In this document: positions 1 to 7,267 of the stretch, piece by piece | Numbering within the stretch: position 1 is the first letter of the stretch | How the letters are laid out: the number at the start of each line of letters is the position of its first letter | DNA from: Iphinoe sp. HA4291-MV1 | GTDB taxonomy: Bacteria > Cyanobacteriota > Cyanobacteriia > Cyanobacteriales > Nostocaceae | Length of the DNA: 43,774 nt | Assembly (NCBI GenBank): GCA_019359415.1 | Contig: JAHHHH010000066.1 | Location: 1-43,774, forward strand | Direction of reading: 5' to 3' | Program-made: the position numbers and the translations under genes | Notes under the pieces: generated by a model | Databases searched by the model: none | The model's input: the letters and a program-made list of their open reading frames with translations, nothing else | What the model was told of the DNA's origin: nothing

Positions 1-55
1 GTAAGGGCTCGATAACTTCCCATTCCTTGTCAGTCACGTCGCTTGAATAGCCCAT
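1..55 (-). mobile_element. IS5-family transposase, N-terminal fragment at window edge
   Basis: Reading leftwards from the ATG at 55-53, the minus strand encodes 18 residues beginning MGYSSDVTDKEWEVIEP and runs off the window. This opening (short Tyr/Ser stretch, then T-D-x-E-W-x-x-I-E-P-L) is the DUF4096-type start of IS5-family transposases common in cyanobacteria. Only the start is present, so subgroup and intactness cannot be judged. The outer end of the element should lie to the right of 55, but I could not identify its terminal repeat with certainty. Confidence 0.7.
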
Positions 56-363
56 TTTCAGCCCCTAATCTTACTTTGCATCAATTTTACTTGATCGCTG
101 AAAAGATCTTAAATGGGTTCTATAAATAGGCTTTTCTCCTCGTGGGAGATGCACAAAGCCATTTGCACCCCTTACTTTTGTGCATCCCTGGCAAACTTTA
201 AGTCAAAATTTCCTTTAGTAATAATATGTTTATCGCTGTACTAAAACAAGTTTTACCACATAGTACGGCAAAATCTCTCTTCAATAAAAAATCATGATAA
301 ATAAATCATTCCATACACGTAGAAACTTAGTACCCTAAAGAAAATACCGGACGAGCACGAGGA
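56..363. other. AT-rich gap with one hairpin
   Basis: No gene is seen here. The stretch holds the probable end of the IS5-type element and a perfect inverted repeat, GATGCACAAA at 148-157 and TTTGTGCATC at 177-186. The repeat could be an IS end or a small terminator-like hairpin. The rest is plain AT-rich sequence downstream of the multicopper oxidase stop. Confidence 0.4.
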
Positions 364-1377
364 TCAGGATGTCATCTTTTGATTGCTCTCGGCTATGACG
401 TCAAATTGACCCATGCACCCGTTTTCTGCGATCGCATCCTGATGAGGATGAAACATATACTTACCCGGGTAGCGAAAGGCAAATTCCAAGATGTGCCGTT
501 CGGCTGTCCCCATTGTGATCACATCACTTTCAAAAGACGGTTTGGTCGTCATTCCTGTAGGATAGACTTTAAAAAAGTTGGCGTGTAGGTGAAACGTCAC
601 TGCTGGATCGTACTCAATAATGTTAAGGACGTACAGTCGAATCAACTGATTTTGGTAAATGCGTATAGGATTGTCCATGTAGTAGTGGGGCAGACCGTTG
701 AAGGCATAATGTTCATTACGGTTATCATCATTCACGTCATACCCAGCCATAATGAGTACAATTTCATCAGCTGGGGGACGTGGAGTGGGAGGATCAATGA
801 TAAACATTCCATATAACCCCTTAGCAACATGACGGGTCACTGGTTCAATGTGACAGTGATACAGGTGAACACCATAGGGTTCCGCATCGAATTCATAGAT
901 AGTTGCTGCACCATGGCGAACTGGACGAACGCCATCCATATCTGAAGGGTGAACGCCATGAAAATGTAGAGAGTGGGAATGTCCCGCTTGGTTGAAGAAC
1001 AAAACCCGCACGCGATCGCCTTGTTTTACCCTGAGTGTTGGTCCCGGTATGCGACCATTTAAATCCCAAATGTTGAAAGAAACAGCACTATTGAGCCGAA
1101 TAGCGGAAGTACCAGCAGTCAATCGAAATTCTCGAATAACACGTCCATTTTCTCGCTTCAGTGTACCATACTCAAACTCTCGTACCATCCTGGAGGGTGT
1201 TGCTAAATCAGAAGTTGTCTGTATCTCTACGGGTGGTACTTTTACCCGTGACTGGCTTTGGGAATTAAGCATTTGCCATAGTGCCACACCAGCCACACCA
1301 CTACTTGCTAAGCCTAACTTCAACAGATTACGGCGGCTCCATAGTTTTTCTTGCTCTAAAACAGAATGATTAGGCAT
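364..1377 (-). CDS. Two-domain multicopper oxidase, Tat-exported
   Basis: Copper enzyme of the laccase/nitrite-reductase superfamily, likely exported to the periplasm through the Tat pathway: the N-terminus has S-R-R-N-L-L-K followed by a hydrophobic stretch. Numbered from the longer start at 1425, the copper motifs are HFH (154-156), HCH (190-192) with H199 downstream, HLH (279-281) and HPH (326-328). In the second domain the Cys of the usual H-C-H is Pro, so that domain cannot hold a type 1 copper. The type 1 site appears to be in domain 1 only, as in 'type C' two-domain oxidases. I prefer the ATG at 1377 because it gives a normal Tat signal; 1425 adds 16 residues. Substrate unknown (a metal or phenolic is possible). 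A Fur-like box lies 117 bp upstream. Confidence 0.85.
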   Translation of the reverse strand: MPNHSVLEQEKLWSRRNLLKLGLASSGVAGVALWQMLNSQSQSRVKVPPVEIQTTSDLATPSRMVREFEYGTLKRENGRVIREFRLTAGTSAIRLNSAVSFNIWDLNGRIPGPTLRVKQGDRVRVLFFNQAGHSHSLHFHGVHPSDMDGVRPVRHGAATIYEFDAEPYGVHLYHCHIEPVTRHVAKGLYGMFIIDPPTPRPPADEIVLIMAGYDVNDDNRNEHYAFNGLPHYYMDNPIRIYQNQLIRLYVLNIIEYDPAVTFHLHANFFKVYPTGMTTKPSFESDVITMGTAERHILEFAFRYPGKYMFHPHQDAIAENGCMGQFDVIAESNQKMTS

Positions 1378-1493
1378 GATTTTATAAATGACTAGCGGCA
1401 ATATGGAATTGCCAAAGATTTTCAATTATTCCATCAGAGAATAGTAAAACAATCAATAATTATTGTCAATGTTTTTTTATATGACAATTAATG

Positions 1494-1508
1494 TGATAAG
1501 AATTATCA
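1494..1508. promoter_or_regulatory. Fur-box-like operator between divergent genes
   Basis: TGATAAGAATTATCA is a perfect inverted repeat (TGATAA-GAA-TTATCA). It differs from the 7-1-7 Fur consensus TGATAATNATTATCA at one position. It lies between the divergent multicopper oxidase and lipoprotein starts, so it could control either or both. A second inverted pair (ATTGTCA / TGACAAT) sits just to its left, around 1463-1488. Confidence 0.5.
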
Positions 1509-1678
1509 ATAAATAAAAGTAACTTGATTTCTCAAAGAAACTGGGTTGGGGAAAACCTGCGGAATCCGCGAACCGTCGCAATTTCGGTAACGAGGGTCTT
1601 ACACGTAAAAATTTTCCGATCCATAACGACTGAATCATTGGTTACTATTGTTTGGGTTTTATTGATGGTAAGGTTTTA

Positions 1679-2155
1679 ATGTCTGTTTTGGGTAAATATA
1701 CCGTTATTATTTCTGTTAGTTTGAGTATGGCTTTGTTAGTGACTGCGTGCAATGACAGCAAAGCCTCTCAATGTCAGCGACTGATTGACGTCATTAACAA
1801 AGGATCTGACTTGATTGATAAGAATAAAGGTCAGCAGGTGACAACCAGCTTGCAACTGTCTAAGGATTTGGAAGCTGTGACTAAAGACATTCAGGGGATG
1901 AAGTTAAAAGACCCCAAACTGCAAGAATTTCAGAGCCGTTTTGCAAAGGTATTTGAGATTTTTAGTCAATCGATCGCTAAAGCAAGTAACGCTCTTAACT
2001 CAGCTAAGACTGCCAAAGCCTCATCAGAGGGTAGGGTAAAAATTCAAAAGGCAAGAGGAGACATCGATACGGCTCTGACAGCAGCAGCAAATGCTGCCAA
2101 GCAGTCTGACGCCTTAGTATCTCAGGTTAACAAGTACTGTAGCCAATCACAATGA
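1679..2155 (+). CDS. Small lipoprotein of unknown function
   Basis: I do not recognise a named family. From the ATG at 1679 the protein is 158 residues; an in-frame start at 1652 would add nine. The N-terminus is a lipoprotein signal: a short positive start, a hydrophobic core (VIISVSLSMALLV) and the lipobox V-T-A-C, so it should be anchored to a membrane after cleavage before Cys. The mature part is rich in Lys, Ser, Ala and Gln and predicted helical, with a late Cys (KYCSQSQ) that could pair with the early Cys. It is divergent from the multicopper oxidase and may share the Fur-like control region. The perfect hairpin at 2171-2190 follows the stop. Confidence 0.75.
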   Translation: MSVLGKYTVIISVSLSMALLVTACNDSKASQCQRLIDVINKGSDLIDKNKGQQVTTSLQLSKDLEAVTKDIQGMKLKDPKLQEFQSRFAKVFEIFSQSIAKASNALNSAKTAKASSEGRVKIQKARGDIDTALTAAANAAKQSDALVSQVNKYCSQSQ

Positions 2156-2170
2156 CATCAACGAAATTGT

Positions 2171-2190
2171 AGTAGCGCATAAGCGCTACT
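2171..2190 (+). terminator. Hairpin after lipoprotein gene
   Basis: AGTAGCGC-ATAA-GCGCTACT is a perfect 8-bp stem 15 bases after the lipoprotein stop. There is no clear T-run, so it may only stabilise the 3' end. A HIP1 octamer follows directly. Confidence 0.4.
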
Positions 2191-2360
2191 GCGATCGCCA
2201 AATTATTTGTGCAGGAGTACAATTTTTATGGCTGAGCCTGCTTGATGACCATTTAGCCAGTAGTCATTTTTACCACCAAATGCAGTTTTGACAGTCAATC
2301 AGCTAGCTTATAACTATACGGAGAAACCAGAATCATTGACATGTCTTCAAGGAAGCAGCT

Positions 2361-3032
2361 ATGAAAGCGGAAATCACTCAATTGATAGTCAAAGTCGTGC
2401 AAGTCCTACAAATGAATGTGGGTTGGATGACTTGGAACTTATTTCTAGCTTTTATCCCTTTGGCTTTGAGTGTTTGGTTGTTTCGCACGAGGTGCGGACG
2501 GTCTTGGGTTTGGTGGTTAGGATTTGTCGTTTTCTATGCTTTTTTGCCAAATGCGCCTTACCTACTAACTGATATCATTCATTTGATAGATGATATTCGT
2601 ACAATTCAGTCTGTATGGATAATAACCCTCGTACTTATCCCGTTGTATGTGGTAGTTATTTTTGCTGGACTAGAAGCCTACGTAATATCTTTAATCAATT
2701 TAAGTTATTACTTACATCGAATTGGTAAAAGCAAATGGATTTTGTGGGTTGAGTTAATGACTCATGCTCTGTGTGCTGTGGGTGTTTATTGGGGACGTTT
2801 CTTACGTTTTAACAGCTGGGATTTTGTGACTCAACCAGATGCTTTGCTCACTAGAGGTGTAGAGGAAACTCTTGGCAAACAGCCCCTGGTGATCATTACT
2901 ATTACCTTTGGCATACTTGTCACTCTACATTGGATTATGAAACGAGTGACTTTGGGTTTTGTTAAACAAGGACAAAACAGCATAACTCACAATTTAAAAC
3001 ATATTAACCCAAATACACCTAATGTAAGATAA
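2361..3032 (+). CDS. DUF1361 integral membrane protein
   Basis: A 223-residue hydrophobic protein with about six membrane segments. Conserved DUF1361 features are visible: an N-L-F-L-A-F-I-P start of the first helix, F-L-P-N-A-P-Y-L-L-T-D-I-I-H in the second/third helix loop, and G-R-F-L-R-F-N-S-W-D in the C-terminal half. The function of DUF1361 proteins is not established. The start is supported by an AAGGAAG ribosome site ten bases upstream. It stands alone; the region to the next gene (3033-3312) is AT-rich and I see no gene in it. Confidence 0.85.
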   Translation: MKAEITQLIVKVVQVLQMNVGWMTWNLFLAFIPLALSVWLFRTRCGRSWVWWLGFVVFYAFLPNAPYLLTDIIHLIDDIRTIQSVWIITLVLIPLYVVVIFAGLEAYVISLINLSYYLHRIGKSKWILWVELMTHALCAVGVYWGRFLRFNSWDFVTQPDALLTRGVEETLGKQPLVIITITFGILVTLHWIMKRVTLGFVKQGQNSITHNLKHINPNTPNVR

Positions 3033-3312
3033 CCAATCTTCTCATGGAGGAAAGGGTATAAGAATGTAAGGGCATAAAGAAATAGTAAATTCGAAATTAT
3101 TTTTTTTTGAATTTTAAATTTTTCTCACTCTTACACTCCATATGAGCAAAAATTCTGCCCAGATTTCCTACCATAAGAAAGATGAAACTTAACCTTCGTT
3201 GACGTGAAATAGATCAAGTTCAAATAGTTTGGGAGACAAATTCCCATAGAACTGTTGAATCCATCAACGGTCTTAGTTGGAAATGTACTCACGTTAATAG
3301 GAGGGATATGGC

Positions 3313-4482
3313 ATGACATTAATTTCTAGAGAGGAAATAAAAACACTCTTAGAACAGCCAAGACAAAATTCTGTTTCAATTTATATGCCAACACAGATAG
3401 CTGGACCAGAAGTTCGACAAAACCCAATTCGCTTTAAGAATTTAATAAAAGAGGCTGAGGCTCGCTTAATTGATGCAGGTCTTGAGCAGAACGATGCTGT
3501 TGAATTACTAGCAAAATCCCACCAACTGGATCATTCATATTTCTGGGAACAAAATGTAGACCAAGGACTGGCAGTTTTTATTTCTAGAGATATTTTTCGT
3601 TACTATACCCTACCTCTCTCATTTGACGAGTTGGCTGTGGTGACAGACCGATTTCATATTAAACCACTCCTGCCGATTTTAAATGGAGATGGGCGTTTCT
3701 ACCTCTTGGCTCTCAGCCAAAAGGATGTTCGTTTCTTTGAGGGAACACGCTATAGCATTCAAGAGGTAGAAGTGGAAAATATGCCTAAAAGTCTGGATGA
3801 AGCTCTCAATTATGATGAAACTGCCAAAGAAGGTCAGTTCCGCATTGCGACATCCAAAGGTGGAGCTGCCAATTCTTCACAGCCAGGTGAGTTTCATGGA
3901 CAGGGTAGTCCTGACAGGGACCAACATCAAAAAGACATCCTCCAATTTTTTCACGCTGTTAATGACGCTCTGGAAGAGAAACTGCGAAACCAAACAGCAC
4001 CTTTGCTATTGGCTGGGGTGGAATACTTGATGCCCCTTTACAGAGAGGCAAATACTTATCAGCATTTAATTGAAGAAGGTATTACTGGGAATCAAGAGAT
4101 TTTAAGTGCACAAGAACTACACGAACGAGCTTGGCCCATTGTTGAACCATACTACTCTAAGTCACAGCAAGAAGTAGTAGAGCGATTTAACGAATTGTTT
4201 GGCGCTAATACTGGCAAAGCATCCAACGAACTCAAAGAAATTATTCCAGCAGCTTATTATCAAAGAATTGATTCATTGTTGGTTGCTACCAGTCAGCAGC
4301 AATGGGGACTGTTTGACCCTACCTCAGAAACTGTTTATTTGCACCAAGAGGAAGAAACTGGTGATGAGGATTTGTTGGATCTCGCGGCAGATCATACCTT
4401 GTTAAACGGTGGTACTGTCTATGCCGTTGAGCCAGAACAAGTGCCATTTAGCACACCGATTGTGGCAATTTTTCGATATTAA
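3313..4482 (+). CDS. baeRF-like (archaeo-eukaryotic release-factor fold) protein
   Basis: A 389-residue soluble protein. Its layout matches bacterial homologues of the archaeal/eukaryotic release-factor fold (baeRF family 3-like): an N-terminal domain with S-I-Y-M-P-T, a flexible middle with H-G-Q-G-S-P-D-R-D-Q-H-Q-K-D, then L-L-L-A-G-V-E-Y-L-M-P-L-Y-R, and a C-terminal domain ending V-A-I-F-R-Y. The middle motif and the 'LLLAGVEYL' strand are typical of this family. Its role in bacteria is unproven; proposals involve ribosome rescue or hibernation. A strong ribosome site (GGAGGG, 7 bases upstream) supports the start. The gene converges with the ferredoxin gene across a shared hairpin terminator. 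Confidence 0.65.
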   Translation: MTLISREEIKTLLEQPRQNSVSIYMPTQIAGPEVRQNPIRFKNLIKEAEARLIDAGLEQNDAVELLAKSHQLDHSYFWEQNVDQGLAVFISRDIFRYYTLPLSFDELAVVTDRFHIKPLLPILNGDGRFYLLALSQKDVRFFEGTRYSIQEVEVENMPKSLDEALNYDETAKEGQFRIATSKGGAANSSQPGEFHGQGSPDRDQHQKDILQFFHAVNDALEEKLRNQTAPLLLAGVEYLMPLYREANTYQHLIEEGITGNQEILSAQELHERAWPIVEPYYSKSQQEVVERFNELFGANTGKASNELKEIIPAAYYQRIDSLLVATSQQQWGLFDPTSETVYLHQEEETGDEDLLDLAADHTLLNGGTVYAVEPEQVPFSTPIVAIFRY

Positions 4483-4488
4483 ATAATG

Positions 4489-4521
4489 AGAAACCCAGTT
4501 TCTTAAAGAAACTGGGTTTCT
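4489..4521. terminator. Bidirectional hairpin terminator (GAAACCCAGTTTC family)
   Basis: Perfect 14-bp stem AGAAACCCAGTTTC / GAAACTGGGTTTCT with a five-base loop, lying between two convergent genes. The same hairpin family recurs at about 5796-5863, 33886-33916 and 39408-39444. Confidence 0.7.
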
Positions 4522-4599
4522 AAATTTATAAAGTTTTGCAAAAAAGATAGTTGAGTAATTAAACACCAATGCCAATAGATTTACTAGTAGATTTTCCTA

Positions 4600-5283
4600 T
4601 TAAATAGTAGTGATGGAACTGTCAGTGTCAGATGAGCTTACTACAGGCAAAGCTACTTCGTTTTCTTTATCTTGCTCATTGTCCATGCTGTTAGGGGCAA
4701 AATGTTTATCCATGAGCGCAGAGACTTGTGTAGCTTTTATCCGACTGTAGCGAGTTTTATCTGGCATCACCAAGTTTGGTCCCGCTTTACAGTTTTTCAT
4801 ACAGCCAGTCCCTTTAATTGTCACCTCTGACTCTAAACCGCGAGCACTCAAAGCAGCTTCCAATGCTTGACAAACCTGTTTACCACCGTGTTTCATGCAA
4901 TCTGACTTTTGACAGACTAATATAGTTGCTTTTTTTGGCTTGGTATGACTAGAAGGAGACGCAGGGAGTGAAGACAATGTCTCTGTGTCAAGGCGTCTGG
5001 GGATTTGTGTGTCTCTGTGCGCCGCCATCACTCGCTGTGCTTTTAATTTCACTTCTCCCGTTTTCTGGTCATACTTTTTCTCGCCGATAACTTGCAGCCA
5101 AGTACCTGGTGGTAACCGTAAGTCAAAAGCAGCACGTAAATGTTTAGCCAGTTTGACGTAACATTCACCGTCAGCAGTTTCCAGTAGTAAGCCCTTGAGC
5201 TTATAACCATCTTTAATGACAAAATCGAGAAACTTTCCCTCAAGGCAGAATTCTGAAACTTCGGTTGTGTAGGATTTACTCAT
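4600..5283 (-). CDS. (2Fe-2S) ferredoxin domain protein, thioredoxin-like fold
   Basis: A 227-residue protein in two parts. Residues ~10-85 are a small beta-rich domain common in cyanobacterial members (F-C-L-E-G-K-F ... P-P-G-T-W-L-Q-V-I-G). Residues ~115-195 are a thioredoxin-like [2Fe-2S] domain: V-C-Q-K-S-D-C, then a Cys in K-Q-V-C, and G-C-M-K-N-C followed by A-G-P-N-L-V. This four-cysteine spacing is that of the NuoE/Aquifex-type ferredoxin. A Ser/Thr-rich linker joins the halves and the acidic tail is probably disordered. It likely carries electrons, but the partner is unknown. The next gene in the same direction (82 aa) lies 53 bases upstream of this start, so they may be cotranscribed. 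Confidence 0.8.
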   Translation of the reverse strand: MSKSYTTEVSEFCLEGKFLDFVIKDGYKLKGLLLETADGECYVKLAKHLRAAFDLRLPPGTWLQVIGEKKYDQKTGEVKLKAQRVMAAHRDTQIPRRLDTETLSSLPASPSSHTKPKKATILVCQKSDCMKHGGKQVCQALEAALSARGLESEVTIKGTGCMKNCKAGPNLVMPDKTRYSRIKATQVSALMDKHFAPNSMDNEQDKENEVALPVVSSSDTDSSITTI

Positions 5284-5336
5284 TTTTTTGACTAATTTTT
5301 GACTAATTTTTAACTAAGCTGTAGCGACACCAAGCT

Positions 5337-5585
5337 TCAAATGCGATGTCGCCAACATTTCTTGAGATTCCTGATCAAGTCTTGGCGGGGAGCCGTAAGT
5401 TGCCGCACGACACTCCAAAGTTGTATAGCTGCTGTAGGATTGCTAATTTCAACTGTCAATGCTTGGTTCGTCTCACACCAACAGGGAATGTCTAGTTCCT
5501 GCAAGCGTCGATATATTTGCCAGCGGTCTGCCCAGTTGACCTCAACGATGTACTTTACTTGCGGTTGTAGAATTAACGGTTTCAA
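5337..5585 (-). CDS. Conserved small cyanobacterial protein, Asr1380-like
   Basis: An 82-residue protein starting MKPLILQPQVKYIVEV. It resembles small proteins found in many filamentous cyanobacteria with the pattern D-R-W-Q-I-Y-x-R-L-x-E-L-D-I-P-C and I-Q-L-W-S-V-V-R-Q-L. There are two adjacent cysteines (P-C-W-C) and no membrane segment. The function is unknown. It lies just upstream of the ferredoxin gene on the same strand. The opposite-strand frame over the same bases is less protein-like and was rejected. Confidence 0.65.
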   Translation of the reverse strand: MKPLILQPQVKYIVEVNWADRWQIYRRLQELDIPCWCETNQALTVEISNPTAAIQLWSVVRQLTAPRQDLIRNLKKCWRHRI

Positions 5586-5781
5586 GACAATCCCCCTAAA
5601 AGTGCAATAGTCTTGCAGTAAGTACGCGCTTTGACTCCCATGATTTTTCTTTTATTGGGAACTTAGCCTCTTACACAAGAATAACTTAAGTGCAAAGTTT
5701 TCTCAGTAATTTTTTGAAAAAAAATAAAATTTACAGCAGAATTCAGAAGTCAGAAGTAAAAAGGGCTTTATATCTAGCTTT

Positions 5782-5885
5782 CAGGACTTACGCAAAGAAA
5801 CCCGGTTTCTACCAAAAATCGTCTGTTTCGTAACCAAATACGAACGAAGAAACCGGGTTTCACAGCAGATGGTGCGTAAGTCCTG
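5782..5885. mobile_element. MITE with 13-bp inverted ends and 5-bp target duplication
   Basis: The ends CAGGACTTACGCA (5782-5794) and TGCGTAAGTCCTG (5873-5885) are perfect inverted repeats. They are flanked by GCTTT at 5777-5781 and again at 5886-5890, a clean 5-bp target-site duplication. The 104-bp body has no coding capacity and carries an inner inverted pair, AAGAAACCCGGTTTCT / AAGAAACCGGGTTTC, of the same family as the terminator hairpins. It looks like a non-autonomous element moved by a transposase elsewhere in the genome. Confidence 0.75.
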
Positions 5886-6143
5886 GCTTTTAGACCTTAC
5901 TCTTTGTACTTCACGCACGAACAATCTGCTGTATATGCATTCTTAAATTATTCCACATTCTAAAATAACACAATTCATATTTATTAAAAATTGTCAATAG
6001 TGTTTATAACATTTTGTGATATTTGTGTGAAAATCTCTCAAAAGGAATGAAAGTTGAGGCTTATTTTTCATAAAAAGGTCAAAAACTTGTGATGTGGATC
6101 GAGCTTACTATCATTTTTAAAATGTTAAGATGTAGGGACTATA

Positions 6144-6164
6144 GCAGTTAGCAACTATAACTGC
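6144..6164. promoter_or_regulatory. Inverted repeat upstream of dps
   Basis: GCAGTTA-GCAACTA-TAACTGC is a perfect 7-bp inverted repeat that ends eight bases before the GAGGAG ribosome site of dps. It could be an operator or a 5'-leader hairpin; the sequence alone does not decide. Confidence 0.45.
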
Positions 6165-6184
6165 CAGAAGCGAGGAGAACCACA

Positions 6185-6739
6185 ATGTCTGAAACGCAAA
6201 CTTTGTTACGAAATTTTGGTCAGGTATATGATAATCCTGTCCTTTTGGACAAAAGTGTAACCGAGCCAATTTGTGAAGGATTTAATGTTGTATTAGCTAG
6301 TTTCCAAGCACTGTACTTACAGTACCAAAAGCATCATTTTGTAGTTGAAGGTGCAGAGTTCTACTCTCTGCATGAGTTTTTTAGCGAAAGCTATGATGAT
6401 GTCCAAGAACATGTCCATGACATTGGAGAACGCTTGGATGGACTGGGCGGAGTACCTGTTGCTAATTTAAGCAAATTGGTAGAATTATGTTGCTTTGAGC
6501 AAGAACCGGATGGTGTCTATTCTTGCCGTCAGATGGTAGAAAATGACCTGGAGGCAGAACAAGCGATTATTGGTGTTATTCGCCGCCAAGCTGCGCAGGC
6601 AGAGAGTTTGGGCGATCGCGCTACTCGTTATTTGTACGAAAAAATCCTGTTAAAAACAGAGGAAAGAGCTTACCACTTGGCTCACTTCCTGGCTAAGGAT
6701 AGCTTAACCTTGGGATTTGTCCAACCCGCTTCAAACTAA
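6185..6739 (+). CDS. dps: Dps-family ferritin-like DNA/iron protein
   Basis: A 184-residue Dps protein: a 12-subunit ferritin-like cage that oxidises and stores iron using peroxide and protects DNA. The Dps signature is clear at residues ~45-85: [20 protein letters not shown], then [14 protein letters not shown]. These supply the His, Asp and Glu ligands of the ferroxidase site shared between subunits. Length is close to that of cyanobacterial DpsA types. The start follows GAGGAGAACC. An upstream inverted repeat and a downstream Rho-independent terminator show it is a single-gene transcript. The ferredoxin and 82-aa genes nearby may also relate to iron or redox. Confidence 0.9.
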   Translation: MSETQTLLRNFGQVYDNPVLLDKSVTEPICEGFNVVLASFQALYLQYQKHHFVVEGAEFYSLHEFFSESYDDVQEHVHDIGERLDGLGGVPVANLSKLVELCCFEQEPDGVYSCRQMVENDLEAEQAIIGVIRRQAAQAESLGDRATRYLYEKILLKTEERAYHLAHFLAKDSLTLGFVQPASN

Positions 6740-6814
6740 CACACTCATACATATAGAGTGGTTTAACTAGACTGGAAAAAAGTTGTAAGTACTGTTCTTA
6801 AACAATTATAAAAA

Positions 6815-6855
6815 ATGGCAGAGAGGAAGCTTGTTTATCTCTCTGCTATTTTTTA
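6815..6855 (+). terminator. Rho-independent terminator of dps
   Basis: GGCAGAGAG and CTCTCTGCT form a stem (GCAGAGAG 6818-6825, CTCTCTGC 6839-6846), extended by A-T pairs and followed by a T-run. Confidence 0.8.
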
Positions 6856-7267
6856 TGCAAGTCAACAAAAAAACATAATCTTTAACTTTTAGGATGATTA
6901 TAAAAGACAGTTAACAATTTTTTTTATTTAAAAACATTTCAATGTTAAGAAAAGACTAAATTCTCAATTCGAATATTTGTCAAAACTGCTTATCATCTTC
7001 TTGAGAAAAATCTCCATTCTAAATAGAAAAGAGTTGCAAAAAAAATAGAAATGCTTCATGATAAATGAATCAAATAAAACTTCTAAAAAAGGAGATAAAA
7101 GAACAAGGACTGGAGAGAGGTATAGAGAAAAACCTATAACTTGTAACCTATCCTCTATTTCCTATCTATAAGAGAAATAAGAAAAATTGATAATAAACAA
7201 AGTAACTAACGGGTGAAAACCCTTAGAATAATCAGGATTTATACTTTCTTACTCCAAAGCAACAACT
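6856..7267. other. AT-rich leader region of carB
   Basis: No gene seen. It is very AT-rich, with a small GGGT-GAAA-ACCC hairpin at 7211-7222 in what is probably the carB leader. There is no clear Shine-Dalgarno before the carB ATG and no riboswitch I can recognise. Confidence 0.4.

Larger units (their letters stand above)
5586..6184. other. Gap upstream of dps
   Basis: About 600 bases without a gene. It holds a MITE-like element (5782-5885), a long AT-rich run and the dps control region with a perfect inverted repeat at 6144-6164. Confidence 0.6.

Noticed and set aside
2288-2572. 94-codon plus-strand frame
   Set aside because: Overlaps the DUF1361 gene in another frame; the DUF1361 frame has clear family motifs and a ribosome site.
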